Assembly (NCBI GenBank): GCA_963665085.2
Contig: CAXXXS010000001.1
Location: 930,001-994,000 of the forward strand
Direction of reading: 5' to 3'
DNA: 64,000 nucleotides
Source: G963665085 sp963665085
GTDB taxonomy: Bacteria; Bacteroidota; Bacteroidia; Bacteroidales; JAAAOM01
Position numbers and translations under genes: made by a program. Within the stretch, counting starts at the first letter, position 1, and every line of letters starts with the position of its first letter. This document shows, piece after piece, positions 7,913 to 17,248 of the stretch. The notes beneath the pieces are model-generated. The model worked only from the letters and a program-made list of their open reading frames with translations. It was not told where the DNA came from and did not search any database.

Positions 7913-8221
7913 TTAACGTTTTTTAAATTCTTTTACTTTTTGCTTGTGTTTTGTTATTTGTTTAATAAGTGCTTCGCAAGCTATATCAGTAGATTCCTCG
8001 AATGTTTTTGACTGTTTCTTTGCGAAAAGTTCACTGCCCGGAATTTCAAGTTTAATCTCCGTAATCTTATTTTCATTATCCTGCGTGTTTTCTAAACGTA
8101 GAAAAACCTCAGCCCCAATAATACCTTCATAATACTGTGCTAATTTTTTAACTTTTGCGTTAATAAAATCTTCTAACCTACTAGAAGCATTAAACTTGAC
8201 TGAATTAATCTTAATATTCAT
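7913..8221 (-). CDS. hpf: Ribosome hibernation-promoting factor, HPF/YfiA (RaiA) family
   Basis: Small protein that binds the 30S decoding region and silences or dimerises ribosomes in stationary phase. The 102 residues have the short-family layout: a beta strand start MNIKINSVKF, the helix with KLEDFINAKVKKL-like residues, a middle beta strand, and a basic C-terminal helix (KQITKHKQKVKEFKKR). There is no long-form C-terminal dimerisation domain. It is the last gene of the rpsU-xerC-hpf group, 16 bases after xerC, all three tied to ribosomes or chromosome segregation. Confidence 0.9.
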   Translation of the reverse strand: MNIKINSVKFNASSRLEDFINAKVKKLAQYYEGIIGAEVFLRLENTQDNENKITEIKLEIPGSELFAKKQSKTFEESTDIACEALIKQITKHKQKVKEFKKR

Positions 8222-8237
8222 AATTCACCTCCTTATT

Positions 8238-9113
8238 TTACGCCCTTGGATGGGCTTGTTTATAAATAGATTTCAATTTACTAAAAGTATTATGCGTGTA
8301 AATCTGTGTTGCAGATAAATTTGCATGTCCTAATAACTCTTTTATAGCATTTAAATCGGCTCCATTATTTAACATATGAGTAGCAAATGTGTGCCTCAAT
8401 ATATGTGGACTCCTTTTAGAATTAGATGTTGCCAAGGACAAATATTTATATACGATTCTGTAAACTAATTTAGGATAAAGCATGTTTCCTTTTTCTGTTA
8501 TAAACAAAAAATCAGTCGTTGTGATTATTGAATCGCGATATTTAATATAATTTTTTATTGATTCTGAAAGTTTGTTGGAAATTGGTATAATTCTTTGCTT
8601 GTTTCTTTTCCCAAGCACTTTAAAAGAAAAATTAGCAAAATCTAAATCCCGCATACGTAAAAAAATGAGTTCCGATAAACGTATCCCAGACAAGTATAGT
8701 AATTCAACAATTAAATAGTTCCTTACACCAACAAAATCTTCTTCAAGCGGACCAGAATCCAGTAATAAATTTAATTTGTTCTGGTCTATAAACTCAGGTA
8801 GTCGTTTTTCCAATTTAGGTGTAATAACTACATCCGTTGGATTTCTTATGATAACCCCCTCCCTTTGAAGATATTTATAAAATGATTTTAAAGTGGAAAT
8901 TTTTCTGTTGATTGTTTTAGTGCTCAGAGAATTTTCCAGTAATGCGACAATCCATAATCTTATCTCAGAAGATGCAACAGTGACAACATCTTTATCTTTA
9001 GACTCTAAATAATCCTGAAACTGGATAAGATCTAATTGATAAGCTTGTGTAGTATGTTTAGAATACCTTTTTTCGTTGGTTAAACGATGTATATATTTTT
9101 GTATGTAACTCAT
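8238..9113 (-). CDS. xerC: Tyrosine recombinase XerC/XerD
   Basis: Site-specific recombinase that resolves chromosome dimers at dif. The 291 residues contain an N-terminal SAM-like core-binding domain (about 1-85) and a catalytic domain. The catalytic set is intact: Arg in LSGIRLSEL, Lys in LGKRNKQRI, the HxxR in HILRHTFATHM, His in LLGHANLS, and the nucleophile Tyr in TQIYTH. Length and the chromosomal context between rpsU and hpf fit a housekeeping Xer protein rather than a phage or transposon integrase. XerC and XerD cannot be separated from sequence alone. Confidence 0.9.
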   Translation of the reverse strand: MSYIQKYIHRLTNEKRYSKHTTQAYQLDLIQFQDYLESKDKDVVTVASSEIRLWIVALLENSLSTKTINRKISTLKSFYKYLQREGVIIRNPTDVVITPKLEKRLPEFIDQNKLNLLLDSGPLEEDFVGVRNYLIVELLYLSGIRLSELIFLRMRDLDFANFSFKVLGKRNKQRIIPISNKLSESIKNYIKYRDSIITTTDFLFITEKGNMLYPKLVYRIVYKYLSLATSNSKRSPHILRHTFATHMLNNGADLNAIKELLGHANLSATQIYTHNTFSKLKSIYKQAHPRA

Positions 9114-9149
9114 TTAGGAACGCAATTTATATTCGCGTTCCTTGAGAAT

Positions 9150-9341
9150 TTAGTCCTCTTGTTGTTGCAAAGACTGTACGTAACGAGCTTTAATAATAAG
9201 TTGTCTGCGAGTTTCAGACTTTTTCTTATACGCTTGTCTGTCACGTAATTCTCTGATTACACCGGTCTTTTCAAATTTTCTTTTGAATTTTTTTAACGAC
9301 CTTTCAATATTTTCGCCTTCTTTTACTGGTATAATTATCAT
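9150..9341 (-). CDS. rpsU: 30S ribosomal protein S21
   Basis: Small, very basic ribosomal protein of the 30S platform. The 63 residues begin MIIIPVKEGENIERSLKKF and continue with KRKFEKTGVIRELRDRQAY, the standard S21 pattern. It is the first gene of a three-gene unit (rpsU, xerC, hpf) driven by the promoter at 9364-9394. Confidence 0.96.
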   Translation of the reverse strand: MIIIPVKEGENIERSLKKFKRKFEKTGVIRELRDRQAYKKKSETRRQLIIKARYVQSLQQQED

Positions 9342-9363
9342 CTTCTTCTAATTTTACGGCTGG

Positions 9364-9394
9364 CAAAGGTAAACATTAAGTTTTGTAAAACAAA
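9364..9394 (-). promoter_or_regulatory. Promoter of rpsU-xerC-hpf
   Basis: On the minus strand, TTTG (9394-9391), a 19-base spacer and TACCTTTG (9371-9364) are a perfect match to the Bacteroidota promoter consensus. The predicted leader before the rpsU ATG is about 20 bases. The rest of the gap 9342-9552 shows no gene. Confidence 0.8.
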
Positions 9395-9552
9395 TATCTT
9401 TAAAGTTTTTTTCAACAATTAAAATAGCCAGCTTGAAAAAACCTGTAAATTCAGAGCTTACAGACAATCTTCTCGTTACTAATTATTCTCAAGGAACATG
9501 GTTAAATTTACGATTTTTTACCTAAAAATAAAACTTAATTTATGTTAAAACA

Positions 9553-10482
9553 TTATGGTTTTAAATAGATGAAAATTCTATTGTAAGTCTCTTGAGGTAA
9601 GACATTGTCTTTAAGAAGATCTTCTCTTGAAATTCCTTTTTTTACATATTTTCTGTAATTTAAAATCGCTTTAGAATTATATGAATCCAGATAGGGATGT
9701 TTAACTAAATCTTCATATGAAACTGCGTTCAGATCTATCTTTCTTAGGTATGATGTATCAATATTTATTTTAAAATCTACCTGGCTTAAAAGTGAATCAT
9801 TTATACCATAAACTTCGAGTAATTGATCAATATGGGAATATCCTCCTAATAATTCCCTATATTTAATAATCCGTGAAGCAAACACCTCCCCAATTCCTTT
9901 TAAGATCATCAATTCATACTCTTTAGCAGAATTTAATTCAATTTCTTCTTCCTTATTTAAATTTTGATTTAAAATAGAACCGTTTTCCTCTGCAAAGAAC
10001 TGCTCTTCTATAGTTATAGTTTTACTAACTGAATTATTGGGAGCGTTTATTTGAATGTAAGGTTCATATAATATATATTGCTCCTCGCTAATATTATATA
10101 TTTTCTTTAGATCGTGATTCTGATAAAATTTCCCGCCCGCCGCTAAATAATTCCTAATGGTATTTATTTGCCTTGTCGAAAACCCTAACTTGACAAGTTC
10201 TTCTTTGGATGCAGTATTCGGGTCAAAGTAAAAAAATTCTTTAGGTGTATTTTTTAATTCATCTGAAAAAATCTTTTTTGATTCCTCCTCTTTTGATAGC
10301 ATTGCAACTAAACTATCAATTTCCCTCAATTCTTCTTTTGAATATTGGAATTTCTTCCCAGGTACATGCTTAATTATTACAGACGCAATTATTATAAGAA
10401 AAATAAAAATTGATACAATATAAATACTTCTTTTTTCTGATGCTGAAAAACTAAAATATTCATTAAACAAAGATCTCTTCAC
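9553..10482 (-). CDS. Membrane-anchored helix-hairpin-helix protein (ComEA-like)
   Basis: The 309-residue protein has one N-terminal transmembrane helix (about residues 18-38) and three helix-hairpin-helix modules: FDPNTASKEELVKLGF (about 91-106), IELNSAKEYELMILKGIG (about 181-198), and KIDLNAVSYEDLVKHPYL (about 248-265). This is the ComEA-like arrangement for non-specific DNA binding, here repeated. In competence, ComEA binds incoming DNA in the periplasm. Whether this protein serves in uptake is unknown; no other competence gene is nearby. It follows the transporter at 10496 after 13 bases and may be co-transcribed. Confidence 0.75.
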   Translation of the reverse strand: MKRSLFNEYFSFSASEKRSIYIVSIFIFLIIIASVIIKHVPGKKFQYSKEELREIDSLVAMLSKEEESKKIFSDELKNTPKEFFYFDPNTASKEELVKLGFSTRQINTIRNYLAAGGKFYQNHDLKKIYNISEEQYILYEPYIQINAPNNSVSKTITIEEQFFAEENGSILNQNLNKEEEIELNSAKEYELMILKGIGEVFASRIIKYRELLGGYSHIDQLLEVYGINDSLLSQVDFKINIDTSYLRKIDLNAVSYEDLVKHPYLDSYNSKAILNYRKYVKKGISREDLLKDNVLPQETYNRIFIYLKP

Positions 10483-10495
10483 AGAATCAGATAAA

Positions 10496-11875
10496 TTATT
10501 TCCAATTAAAACAACCGCCTAATTTATCAAAAATGCCATAGGCAAAGGCTATTAAGATGGCAACTGGTGCTATATAACGAACAAGAAACATAAAAATATT
10601 TAAGAACCAACCTTTTAAACTACCTCCTGAAGCAATTTCTTTAAAAACCCTGTATTTCCCAAATCTCCATCCTACAAATAAAGCAATAAACATCCCTCCA
10701 ATTGGCAATAAAACATTTGAAGCGATAAAGTCCATTAAATCAAAGAAATTAAAACATAAGAACTCATATTCGCCGAAGATCCCCATTGAAAGAGAACAAA
10801 TAATTCCAAGAAGTGCTGTTAGAACAGCAGCAAAAGTTGTAGCAATATTTCTATTTAACTTTAATTCCTCGGTAAAATAAGCTACAATTACTTCAAGTAT
10901 CGAAATAGAAGAAGTGAGAGCTGCAATAGTTAATAATAGAAAAAAAAGAACAGATATAATTGTACCTCCTGGCATTTGAATAAAAACATTCGGCAGGGTT
11001 ATAAAAACCAATCCAGGTCCGGCATCAGGTTCAATTCCAAAAGCAAAAACGGCAGGAAATATGGCAATTCCGGCTAAAATTGCAATTAAAGTGTCAGCAA
11101 GAGTTACCTGAATAGATGTTTTCACTAAATTATTATCCTTCTTAATATAAGAACCATAGGTAATTAAGGTACCCATCCCCAGGCTTAATGAAAAAAATGC
11201 ATGTCCGAGTGCGCTTAGGACACCCTCCCAACTAAGTTTTGAAAAATCTGGATGAAATAAAAATTTTAGCCCTTCAATAGAACCAGGCAATGTTATAGCC
11301 CTTACATCTAGAATGAGAATGATTAACAAAAGAATAGGCATCAGAATTTTTGAAAACCGTTCAATTCCTTTTTGTACACCAACAATTACAACCATAGCGG
11401 TTATGAGTACAAAAAGTAATTGAAAAAATAAAGGACTTATTGGAGATTCAATAAAATTAAAAAAACCAGATTCTACTTCCTCTGGGCTTAATTGTTCAAA
11501 TCCATTAGATAAAGCAATTACTACATATTTTAACCCCCAACCAGCAACAACACCGTAAAATGAAAGAATTAAAAAAGCAGCTAAAACTCCTAAAAATCCG
11601 ATGTATTGCCAACTTGATTTTGGGGCTAATTTTTTGAATGCACCAAATGCATTTTTTCTTGATTTTCTACCAATTATAAATTCAGAAAGCATTACTGGTA
11701 AGCCAACCGCTAAAATAAAACCTAAATAAACGAATAAAAAAGCGGCACCTCCATAAACTCCTGTAATGTAAGGGAACTTCCAAATATTTCCTAAACCTAT
11801 TGCTGAACCAGCTGCAGCAGCTATTACACCAAATTTACTTGAAAAAACTGCTCTACTCTTTTTACTTTTCGCCAT
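10496..11875 (-). CDS. Sodium-dependent transporter, NSS (SNF) family
   Basis: Inner-membrane symporter that couples sodium to uptake of an amino acid or related solute. The 459 residues contain about 11-12 hydrophobic helices. The family signature of helix 1, AIGLGNIWKFPYITG (about residues 24-38), holds the unwound sodium and substrate site. A second conserved stretch, ALGHAFFSLSLGMGTLITYGSY, lies near the middle. The short length matches bacterial members such as MhsT rather than eukaryotic carriers. The substrate cannot be told from sequence. Confidence 0.92.
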   Translation of the reverse strand: MAKSKKSRAVFSSKFGVIAAAAGSAIGLGNIWKFPYITGVYGGAAFLFVYLGFILAVGLPVMLSEFIIGRKSRKNAFGAFKKLAPKSSWQYIGFLGVLAAFLILSFYGVVAGWGLKYVVIALSNGFEQLSPEEVESGFFNFIESPISPLFFQLLFVLITAMVVIVGVQKGIERFSKILMPILLLIILILDVRAITLPGSIEGLKFLFHPDFSKLSWEGVLSALGHAFFSLSLGMGTLITYGSYIKKDNNLVKTSIQVTLADTLIAILAGIAIFPAVFAFGIEPDAGPGLVFITLPNVFIQMPGGTIISVLFFLLLTIAALTSSISILEVIVAYFTEELKLNRNIATTFAAVLTALLGIICSLSMGIFGEYEFLCFNFFDLMDFIASNVLLPIGGMFIALFVGWRFGKYRVFKEIASGGSLKGWFLNIFMFLVRYIAPVAILIAFAYGIFDKLGGCFNWK

Positions 11876-11954
11876 CCTACTAAATTTCTACCAAAAGGGT
11901 TTCTATTTCACAAAATACCAATCTAAAAGGGAATTTTTGTTAGTTGCTCTATGC

Positions 11955-11981
11955 AAAAAGACCCTTGCTTACGCAAGGGTC
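11955..11981 (-). terminator. Intrinsic terminator after the class II aldolase gene
   Basis: On the minus strand, GACCCTTGC (11981-11973) and GCAAGGGTC (11968-11960) form a perfect 9-bp stem with a four-base loop, followed by TTTTT. It lies 21 bases after the aldolase stop. Confidence 0.85.
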
Positions 11982-12002
11982 CATTGTAATATTTAATAAA
12001 AA

Positions 12003-13076
12003 TTAATTTTTATCAATGCAGTTAAGGTCTTCGAAAGCTACTTTTAATCTATCGATCATTGAAACTTCACCTTCTCTTAACCATACTCTCGGATCATATT
12101 TTTTCTTATTTGGCTTATCATCACCTTCCGGGTTACCAATTTGTCCTTGAAGATAATCGTGATTAGCAGCCTCAAATTTTCTGATACCATCCCAGAATGC
12201 CCATTGAGTATCTGTATCAATGTTCATTTTGATAACGCCATAGCTAATAGCCTCACGGATTTCTTCTTGAGTAGATCCAGAACCACCGTGGAATACAAAA
12301 TTAACAGGCTTAGCACCAGTTGATAATTTATTAGCAATATATTCCTGAGAATTTTTAAGAATTACAGGAGTTAATTTAACATTACCTGGCTTGTAAACAC
12401 CATGAACATTACCGAAAGAAGCAGCAATAGTAAAGTTAGGGCTAATTTTGCTTAATTCTTCGTATGCATAACAAACCTCCTCAGGTTGAGTGTATAATTT
12501 TGAGCTATCAACATCAGTATTGTCAACACCATCTTCTTCTCCACCTGTAACACCAAGCTCTATTTCAAGGGTCATGCCCATTTTGCTCATTCTTTCGAAA
12601 TAAGTTTTACAAGTAGCAATATTTTCTTCGATAGGCTCTTCTGAAAGATCCAACATGTGAGAACTAAATAATGGTTTTCCTGTTTCTTTAAAAAATTCTT
12701 CACCTGCATCTAATAAACCATCAATCCAAGGCAATAATTTTTTTGCTGCATGGTCTGTATGAAGTACTACGGGTACACCATATAACTCAGCCATCATATG
12801 AACATGTTTTGCTCCCGACACAGCACCAGCAACAGCTGCAGCTGTTTTATCAGCAGGACATCCTTTTCCAGCATAAAATGCAGCACCACCGTTTGAAAAT
12901 TGAATCATAACAGGTGAGTTAACTTTTGCTGCTGCTTCAATAACAGCATTAATTGAATCTGTACTAACAACATTAACTGCTGGCAGAGCAAATTCACCCT
13001 CTTTTGCTATTTTAAAAAGTTCTTGTAAATCAGAACCTGTAACAACACCTGGCTTAATCTTGTCTAAAACTTTCAT
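12003..13076 (-). CDS. fbaA: Class II fructose-bisphosphate aldolase
   Basis: Zinc-dependent aldolase of glycolysis and gluconeogenesis, splitting fructose 1,6-bisphosphate into dihydroxyacetone phosphate and glyceraldehyde 3-phosphate. The 357-residue length matches the type A (E. coli FbaA-like) form. Visible motifs are VVLHTDHAAKKLLPW with the zinc-ligand histidine and catalytic aspartate, FSSHMLDLSEE, the zinc-ligand FHGGSGS, and the phosphate-binding MNIDTDTQWAFW. It stands alone, with its own promoter and terminator. Confidence 0.97.
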   Translation of the reverse strand: MKVLDKIKPGVVTGSDLQELFKIAKEGEFALPAVNVVSTDSINAVIEAAAKVNSPVMIQFSNGGAAFYAGKGCPADKTAAAVAGAVSGAKHVHMMAELYGVPVVLHTDHAAKKLLPWIDGLLDAGEEFFKETGKPLFSSHMLDLSEEPIEENIATCKTYFERMSKMGMTLEIELGVTGGEEDGVDNTDVDSSKLYTQPEEVCYAYEELSKISPNFTIAASFGNVHGVYKPGNVKLTPVILKNSQEYIANKLSTGAKPVNFVFHGGSGSTQEEIREAISYGVIKMNIDTDTQWAFWDGIRKFEAANHDYLQGQIGNPEGDDKPNKKKYDPRVWLREGEVSMIDRLKVAFEDLNCIDKN

Positions 13077-13122
13077 TATATAACTTTTTATTGTTTAACG
13101 TATACTTTTTCGAAATTCTACG

Positions 13123-13130
13123 CAAATTTA
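13123..13130 (-). promoter_or_regulatory. Promoter -7 element of fbaA
   Basis: TAAATTTG on the minus strand (13130-13123) is a perfect TAnnTTTG box. A TTTTC stretch about 17-18 bases further upstream may act as the -33 element. The leader would be about 40 bases. Confidence 0.55.
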
Positions 13131-13209
13131 AGAAAATATCCCAGATTGAAAATTTTCTAATTATCTCAATTACAGATTTAAGTTTAATTTAATAATCAAC
13201 TTACATATA

Positions 13210-15531
13210 TTAGAACGGATAACCAAGGCCTATTTGAAAAGCAAAATAATTATATCCGTCCCGTAAATATGGATTACCTAGTACAAATTTTGTTGGTTTC
13301 TTGTAGGGGATATCTTGCGGATCTGTATATTCTGGTAATTCTATGGATGGATCTCGTAATTTTAGACCAACATCTACCCTGACTAATGTAAAAGATAGAT
13401 CCAGTCGGAAACCAAATCCTGTTCCAACGGCTAAATCCTTATAAAAATCATTTATATTAAACCGTGCCCCTTCCCTATCATCTTCTTTTGATATTGACCA
13501 GATATTTCCTACATCAAGAAAAACCGCACCCTCTAATAACCAAAACATTTTAAATCTTTGCTCAAGATTTAATTCTAATTTGATATCCCCTGTATTATAA
13601 ATTGAATCATTATAATATGTACCGGGACCTAATGACCAGATTCTCCAGGCTCTCATTCCATTTGCGCCTCCTGAATAATATTGCCTTTCAAAAGGTATCA
13701 CATCAGAATTTTTATATGGAATCCCTACCCCGGCAAAAATTCGGTAAACAAAATTATTCGTCTCTGATGTTTGAAAAGATTGCCGAAAATCAATATCCGC
13801 TTTTACATATTGTGCATATTCTAATCCAAATACTTCAAATTTATTGTCTTCATTCGGAACGGCATTTGTTAATGTACTGTACCAATTTAACATATTACCA
13901 GCTGATTCAATATTAATCCTAAAAAATGTGTAATCTAATTGTTGATTATTCAATTGCTGGTTATTATAAATTAAACTATAACTGGTAACCCCAACAAAGT
14001 GAGAATTATAAATGCTGAGCAAATAATTATTGCCTGCATATCTTTCTGATAGAATAGAATCATTTCTTGCTTTAACTGAATTTATATCGATAGGATTGAA
14101 GTAATGCGTTAAATATTTACCCGACTGCCAATTGTACCCATAAGTAAGATTAGATATTGTCCCAGAATAAAATGGCCAGTTCTGATAGTCATAACCAACT
14201 TGTACAGCTGTTTTTGTTGTATAATTTTTACGGTTTAATTTTTTTGAAAATGGGACAATCAGTTTTGGAAACATTAGTTGGGCCTGAAGGCCATAGCTGG
14301 CAAAATTTTCATATCCTTCATTACTTTTTCTCCATTGATTGGCCATATTAAAGTTCACATCAAGAATTTCAGCGCCTCGAAAAATATTTTTTCGTTGATA
14401 ATCAAAATTGCCTCCAATACCAAAATTGCCACCAGAATTTGTAAACTCTCCAGAAACATCATACTTCTGTTTTTTATAGGGAACTAACCTTACGTCTACG
14501 TTTAGTGGATAAAGATCATTAATAGAAGTATCCTCTTCCATAAAATTCATATTTATAAACCTAAACATTCGTAAAGATGAAAGATTACTATATGTTTGTG
14601 TTGCACTTTCAAGGTTATAAATAGAATCCTTTTGGATTTTATTCGTGTTTGATAATAATTTTGGCGACATTGTTTTCTTCTCTGGATATAAAATCTCCAA
14701 ACTATTTATATCTGCTGTATCTAAATATTCAATTTTTTGAGTTTCAAAACTTAGTGGTTCGTTGGGATAAATTTTTATGTCATTAATAAAATACCTTTTG
14801 TGCTTTGTTATTGAACCACTCACGTCTTTTGGTGCATTAATAACAATTAAAATATTTACCTTATTCTGCCCTATTGCACTATCTAATCTAAATGCTATAT
14901 ATTCTTTTGTGAATTGATAAAATCCTTCATTCTTCAATGTTTTTTCTAATCTTTTTCGCTCTTCCTGAAGAATTTCAAGTTGATACCTCTGTCCGGATTT
15001 TATCAAAGAATTAACAGTGTCAGCAAATATATATTTTGAGATACTGGTATCTTCAAAGAAATAATTCTTGCTATTAATAAAGTATGGTTGATCTGCATCT
15101 ATTGTAAATATATTAATTGCTTTTTTCTTTTTTAAAATAGAAGTGTCTTTAACTTCAACTTTATAGTAGCCATTGTTAACGAAAAGCTGCTCCAACTGAT
15201 TTGATGTTCTTCCTTTCATCAATTCATCCAAAACAACAGGCGATTCTCCAATTTCTCTTAACCAATTATTAAAGCGGTTATTTTTATCTTTTTTTGATAA
15301 GTTATAAACTCGTAAATGAAACCGAATCCCAAGGATCCGTTTGTTTGGTTTTTGTTTTACATAATTTTTTATTTCCTGTTTGCTGATATCACTCTCACTA
15401 ACTTTAAATTCATTTCTTTTCAGCAAATAGTTATCATCAGGAACATACTTTGTTATACTACATCCTGAACCAAACAACAACATTGTCAACACAACATACA
15501 AAATATATCCCCTCGAAGCTCCTAATCTCAT
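13210..15531 (-). CDS. tamL: BamA/TamA-family outer membrane lipoprotein TamL
   Basis: Omp85-superfamily outer-membrane protein. The 773 residues open with a signal peptide ending in a lipobox (LLFGSGCS, Cys24). POTRA-like domains follow to about residue 350, then a C-terminal beta-barrel that ends in phenylalanine (FQIGLGYPF). The lipidated form of TamA is characteristic of Bacteroidota, where it is usually paired with TamB; no tamB is seen next to it here. The motif FERQYYSGGANGMRAWR resembles the conserved loop 6 of Omp85 barrels. The gene is divergent from the RNA methyltransferase at 15708, an arrangement common in the phylum. Confidence 0.88.
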   Translation of the reverse strand: MRLGASRGYILYVVLTMLLFGSGCSITKYVPDDNYLLKRNEFKVSESDISKQEIKNYVKQKPNKRILGIRFHLRVYNLSKKDKNNRFNNWLREIGESPVVLDELMKGRTSNQLEQLFVNNGYYKVEVKDTSILKKKKAINIFTIDADQPYFINSKNYFFEDTSISKYIFADTVNSLIKSGQRYQLEILQEERKRLEKTLKNEGFYQFTKEYIAFRLDSAIGQNKVNILIVINAPKDVSGSITKHKRYFINDIKIYPNEPLSFETQKIEYLDTADINSLEILYPEKKTMSPKLLSNTNKIQKDSIYNLESATQTYSNLSSLRMFRFINMNFMEEDTSINDLYPLNVDVRLVPYKKQKYDVSGEFTNSGGNFGIGGNFDYQRKNIFRGAEILDVNFNMANQWRKSNEGYENFASYGLQAQLMFPKLIVPFSKKLNRKNYTTKTAVQVGYDYQNWPFYSGTISNLTYGYNWQSGKYLTHYFNPIDINSVKARNDSILSERYAGNNYLLSIYNSHFVGVTSYSLIYNNQQLNNQQLDYTFFRINIESAGNMLNWYSTLTNAVPNEDNKFEVFGLEYAQYVKADIDFRQSFQTSETNNFVYRIFAGVGIPYKNSDVIPFERQYYSGGANGMRAWRIWSLGPGTYYNDSIYNTGDIKLELNLEQRFKMFWLLEGAVFLDVGNIWSISKEDDREGARFNINDFYKDLAVGTGFGFRLDLSFTLVRVDVGLKLRDPSIELPEYTDPQDIPYKKPTKFVLGNPYLRDGYNYFAFQIGLGYPF

Positions 15532-15707
15532 TCACTAATTATTTTTTGGAAACATATGTATTTGTCAATTTTTATTTTAGTGGTAAGGTTTATGTGAAAA
15601 ATAATACCAAAGACATACACAGTTCCATCCCTTCTTAATCAAAAAATATCTTATTTTCGAATCCTAGTTCAAATATAGAATTATTCCTACATAAAATATT
15701 GTGCCAA

Positions 15708-16469
15708 TTGTTAAGTAAAAGCAAAATAAAATTAATTAACAAATTAAAAACCAATAAAGGACGAAAAGAATTGGGTTTGTTTATTGTTGAAGGGGAAAAG
15801 ATGATAAACGAACTGATTCATAGCAGTTTTAACATTGAATTTATCGTAGCTGTCCCTGATTGGATTTTAAACAACTCATCTATTATAGGTTCAATACTTA
15901 TTATTGAAACAGATGATGCTACCCTAAAAAAGATAAGTTTGTTAACAACTCCAAACAAAGTTCTTGCTGTTGCAGAGATTAAAAAACAAGCTCTAAATTA
16001 CGAAGAACTGAAAAATGAACTTACCATAATTCTTGACACAATACAGGATCCCGGAAATCTAGGTACAATAATAAGAACTGCTAATTGGTTTGGAATAAAA
16101 AAAATAATTTGTTCTGAAAATTCAGCTGATGTTTTTAATCCAAAAGTTATCCAGGCTACAATGGGGGCTATTTTTAGGGTGCACGTATTTTATGAAGAAT
16201 TAGAGGCCCTGTTTCAAAAACTTCCTCCATCTTTCCCCGTATTTGGAACTTTTCTGGAAGGAGAAAATATCTACTCTCAAAATTTAAGTGATTTTGGTTT
16301 TATTGTATTTGGGAATGAATCAAAAGGGATAAATAAATCCATCGAAAATTATATTTCCCATAAAATAACCATTCCCCCATTTCCTGAATCAACAAGGTCA
16401 ATGGAGTCTCTTAATATAACCTCAGCTGCTTCCATTATCTGTGCTGAATTCAGGAGAAGAATATTATAA
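15708..16469 (+). CDS. TrmH/SpoU-family RNA 2'-O-methyltransferase
   Basis: Methylates a ribose 2'-hydroxyl in tRNA or rRNA using S-adenosylmethionine. An N-terminal substrate-binding domain (GLFIVEGEKMINEL) is followed by the SPOUT knot with its three motifs: ILDTIQDPGNLGTIIRTA, IVFGNESKGI, and STRSMESLNITSAASI. No ATG fits. I chose TTG at 15708 because family members start with M-L-S-K; a TTG three codons earlier (15699) is also open. It ends one base before the convergent porT gene. The exact RNA target is unknown. Confidence 0.88.
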   Translation: MLSKSKIKLINKLKTNKGRKELGLFIVEGEKMINELIHSSFNIEFIVAVPDWILNNSSIIGSILIIETDDATLKKISLLTTPNKVLAVAEIKKQALNYEELKNELTIILDTIQDPGNLGTIIRTANWFGIKKIICSENSADVFNPKVIQATMGAIFRVHVFYEELEALFQKLPPSFPVFGTFLEGENIYSQNLSDFGFIVFGNESKGINKSIENYISHKITIPPFPESTRSMESLNITSAASIICAEFRRRIL

Positions 16470-16470
16470 G

Positions 16471-17184
16471 TTATTCGAAATGAAAAGAAACCATGAAAAT
16501 TGAAGAGTTCAATTTATCAATTGTATTGGTATACACTGATGTTTCTTTATATGAATCATGATTCAATATATCAAGAACACCCATTGACATCTTTAGCTCA
16601 ACGGCAAATTTGAAAAAAGGAAGATAAAAATCCAAACCCATTCCCGCTTCATAAGCTATATCAAACGGTTTAACTCGAATATAAACTTCTGCCATTTCCG
16701 GGTATTCCTTATTAGCTGCTATATCGTACCTGAAATTCACTCCTCCAATTAAGTAAGCACCATAATTATTTACTCTCTTGGATCTGTATTTTAAAAGACA
16801 AGGAATTTCAATATAAGACGTTTCCAAGATCATTGAATGCTCTATTTCTGAATTTCCAGTGAGACTCATAAAATTAACCTCTCTTTGTCCAAACGATAAT
16901 CCTGGCAAACATCTAAATGTTACATATTTATTGAGTTTAAAACTGGAAACCATCTGAACATGAAATCCAGGCTGTGGACTAAGAACATCAGCTATTAGGG
17001 AATCATTTGTTGGTCGTACGGAGTAATCCATCGTATTTAATCCAATGGTAAAACCAAAATGAATTGGACGATCATCATAATTTGGAAAATTCTTTACCTT
17101 GGGCATTTGTCCATAGGCTATTGAGATGCAAAAAATAAATGCTGTAAAAAATAGACCTTTCAAGAAAACAATTTTAAATTTCAT
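16471..17184 (-). CDS. porT: Type IX secretion beta-barrel protein PorT (SprT)
   Basis: Outer-membrane protein needed for type IX secretion of cargo in Porphyromonas and of adhesins in gliding flavobacteria. The 237 residues start with a signal peptide cleaved after about residue 25 (CISIAYGQ) and form a small barrel with alternating strands. Recognised by HFGFTIGLNTMDYSV near the N-terminus and a C-terminal strand ending in phenylalanine-glutamate (FMVSFHFE). It lies 64 bases after ubiE; the ubiE-porT pairing is a known Bacteroidota arrangement and supports the call. The rest of the secretion machinery is at 32605-38534. Confidence 0.82.
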   Translation of the reverse strand: MKFKIVFLKGLFFTAFIFCISIAYGQMPKVKNFPNYDDRPIHFGFTIGLNTMDYSVRPTNDSLIADVLSPQPGFHVQMVSSFKLNKYVTFRCLPGLSFGQREVNFMSLTGNSEIEHSMILETSYIEIPCLLKYRSKRVNNYGAYLIGGVNFRYDIAANKEYPEMAEVYIRVKPFDIAYEAGMGLDFYLPFFKFAVELKMSMGVLDILNHDSYKETSVYTNTIDKLNSSIFMVSFHFE

Positions 17185-17248
17185 TGTAGATAAAAACGTA
17201 CTTGTTTCAAAAATAGTATTTTCCCTCTTACAATCTTAACTTTTAATG

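Noticed and set aside
8238..9113. Tyrosine recombinase as a sign of an integrated element
   Set aside because: Context (rpsU, hpf), length and motifs fit housekeeping XerC/XerD; no att repeats or cargo genes are seen.
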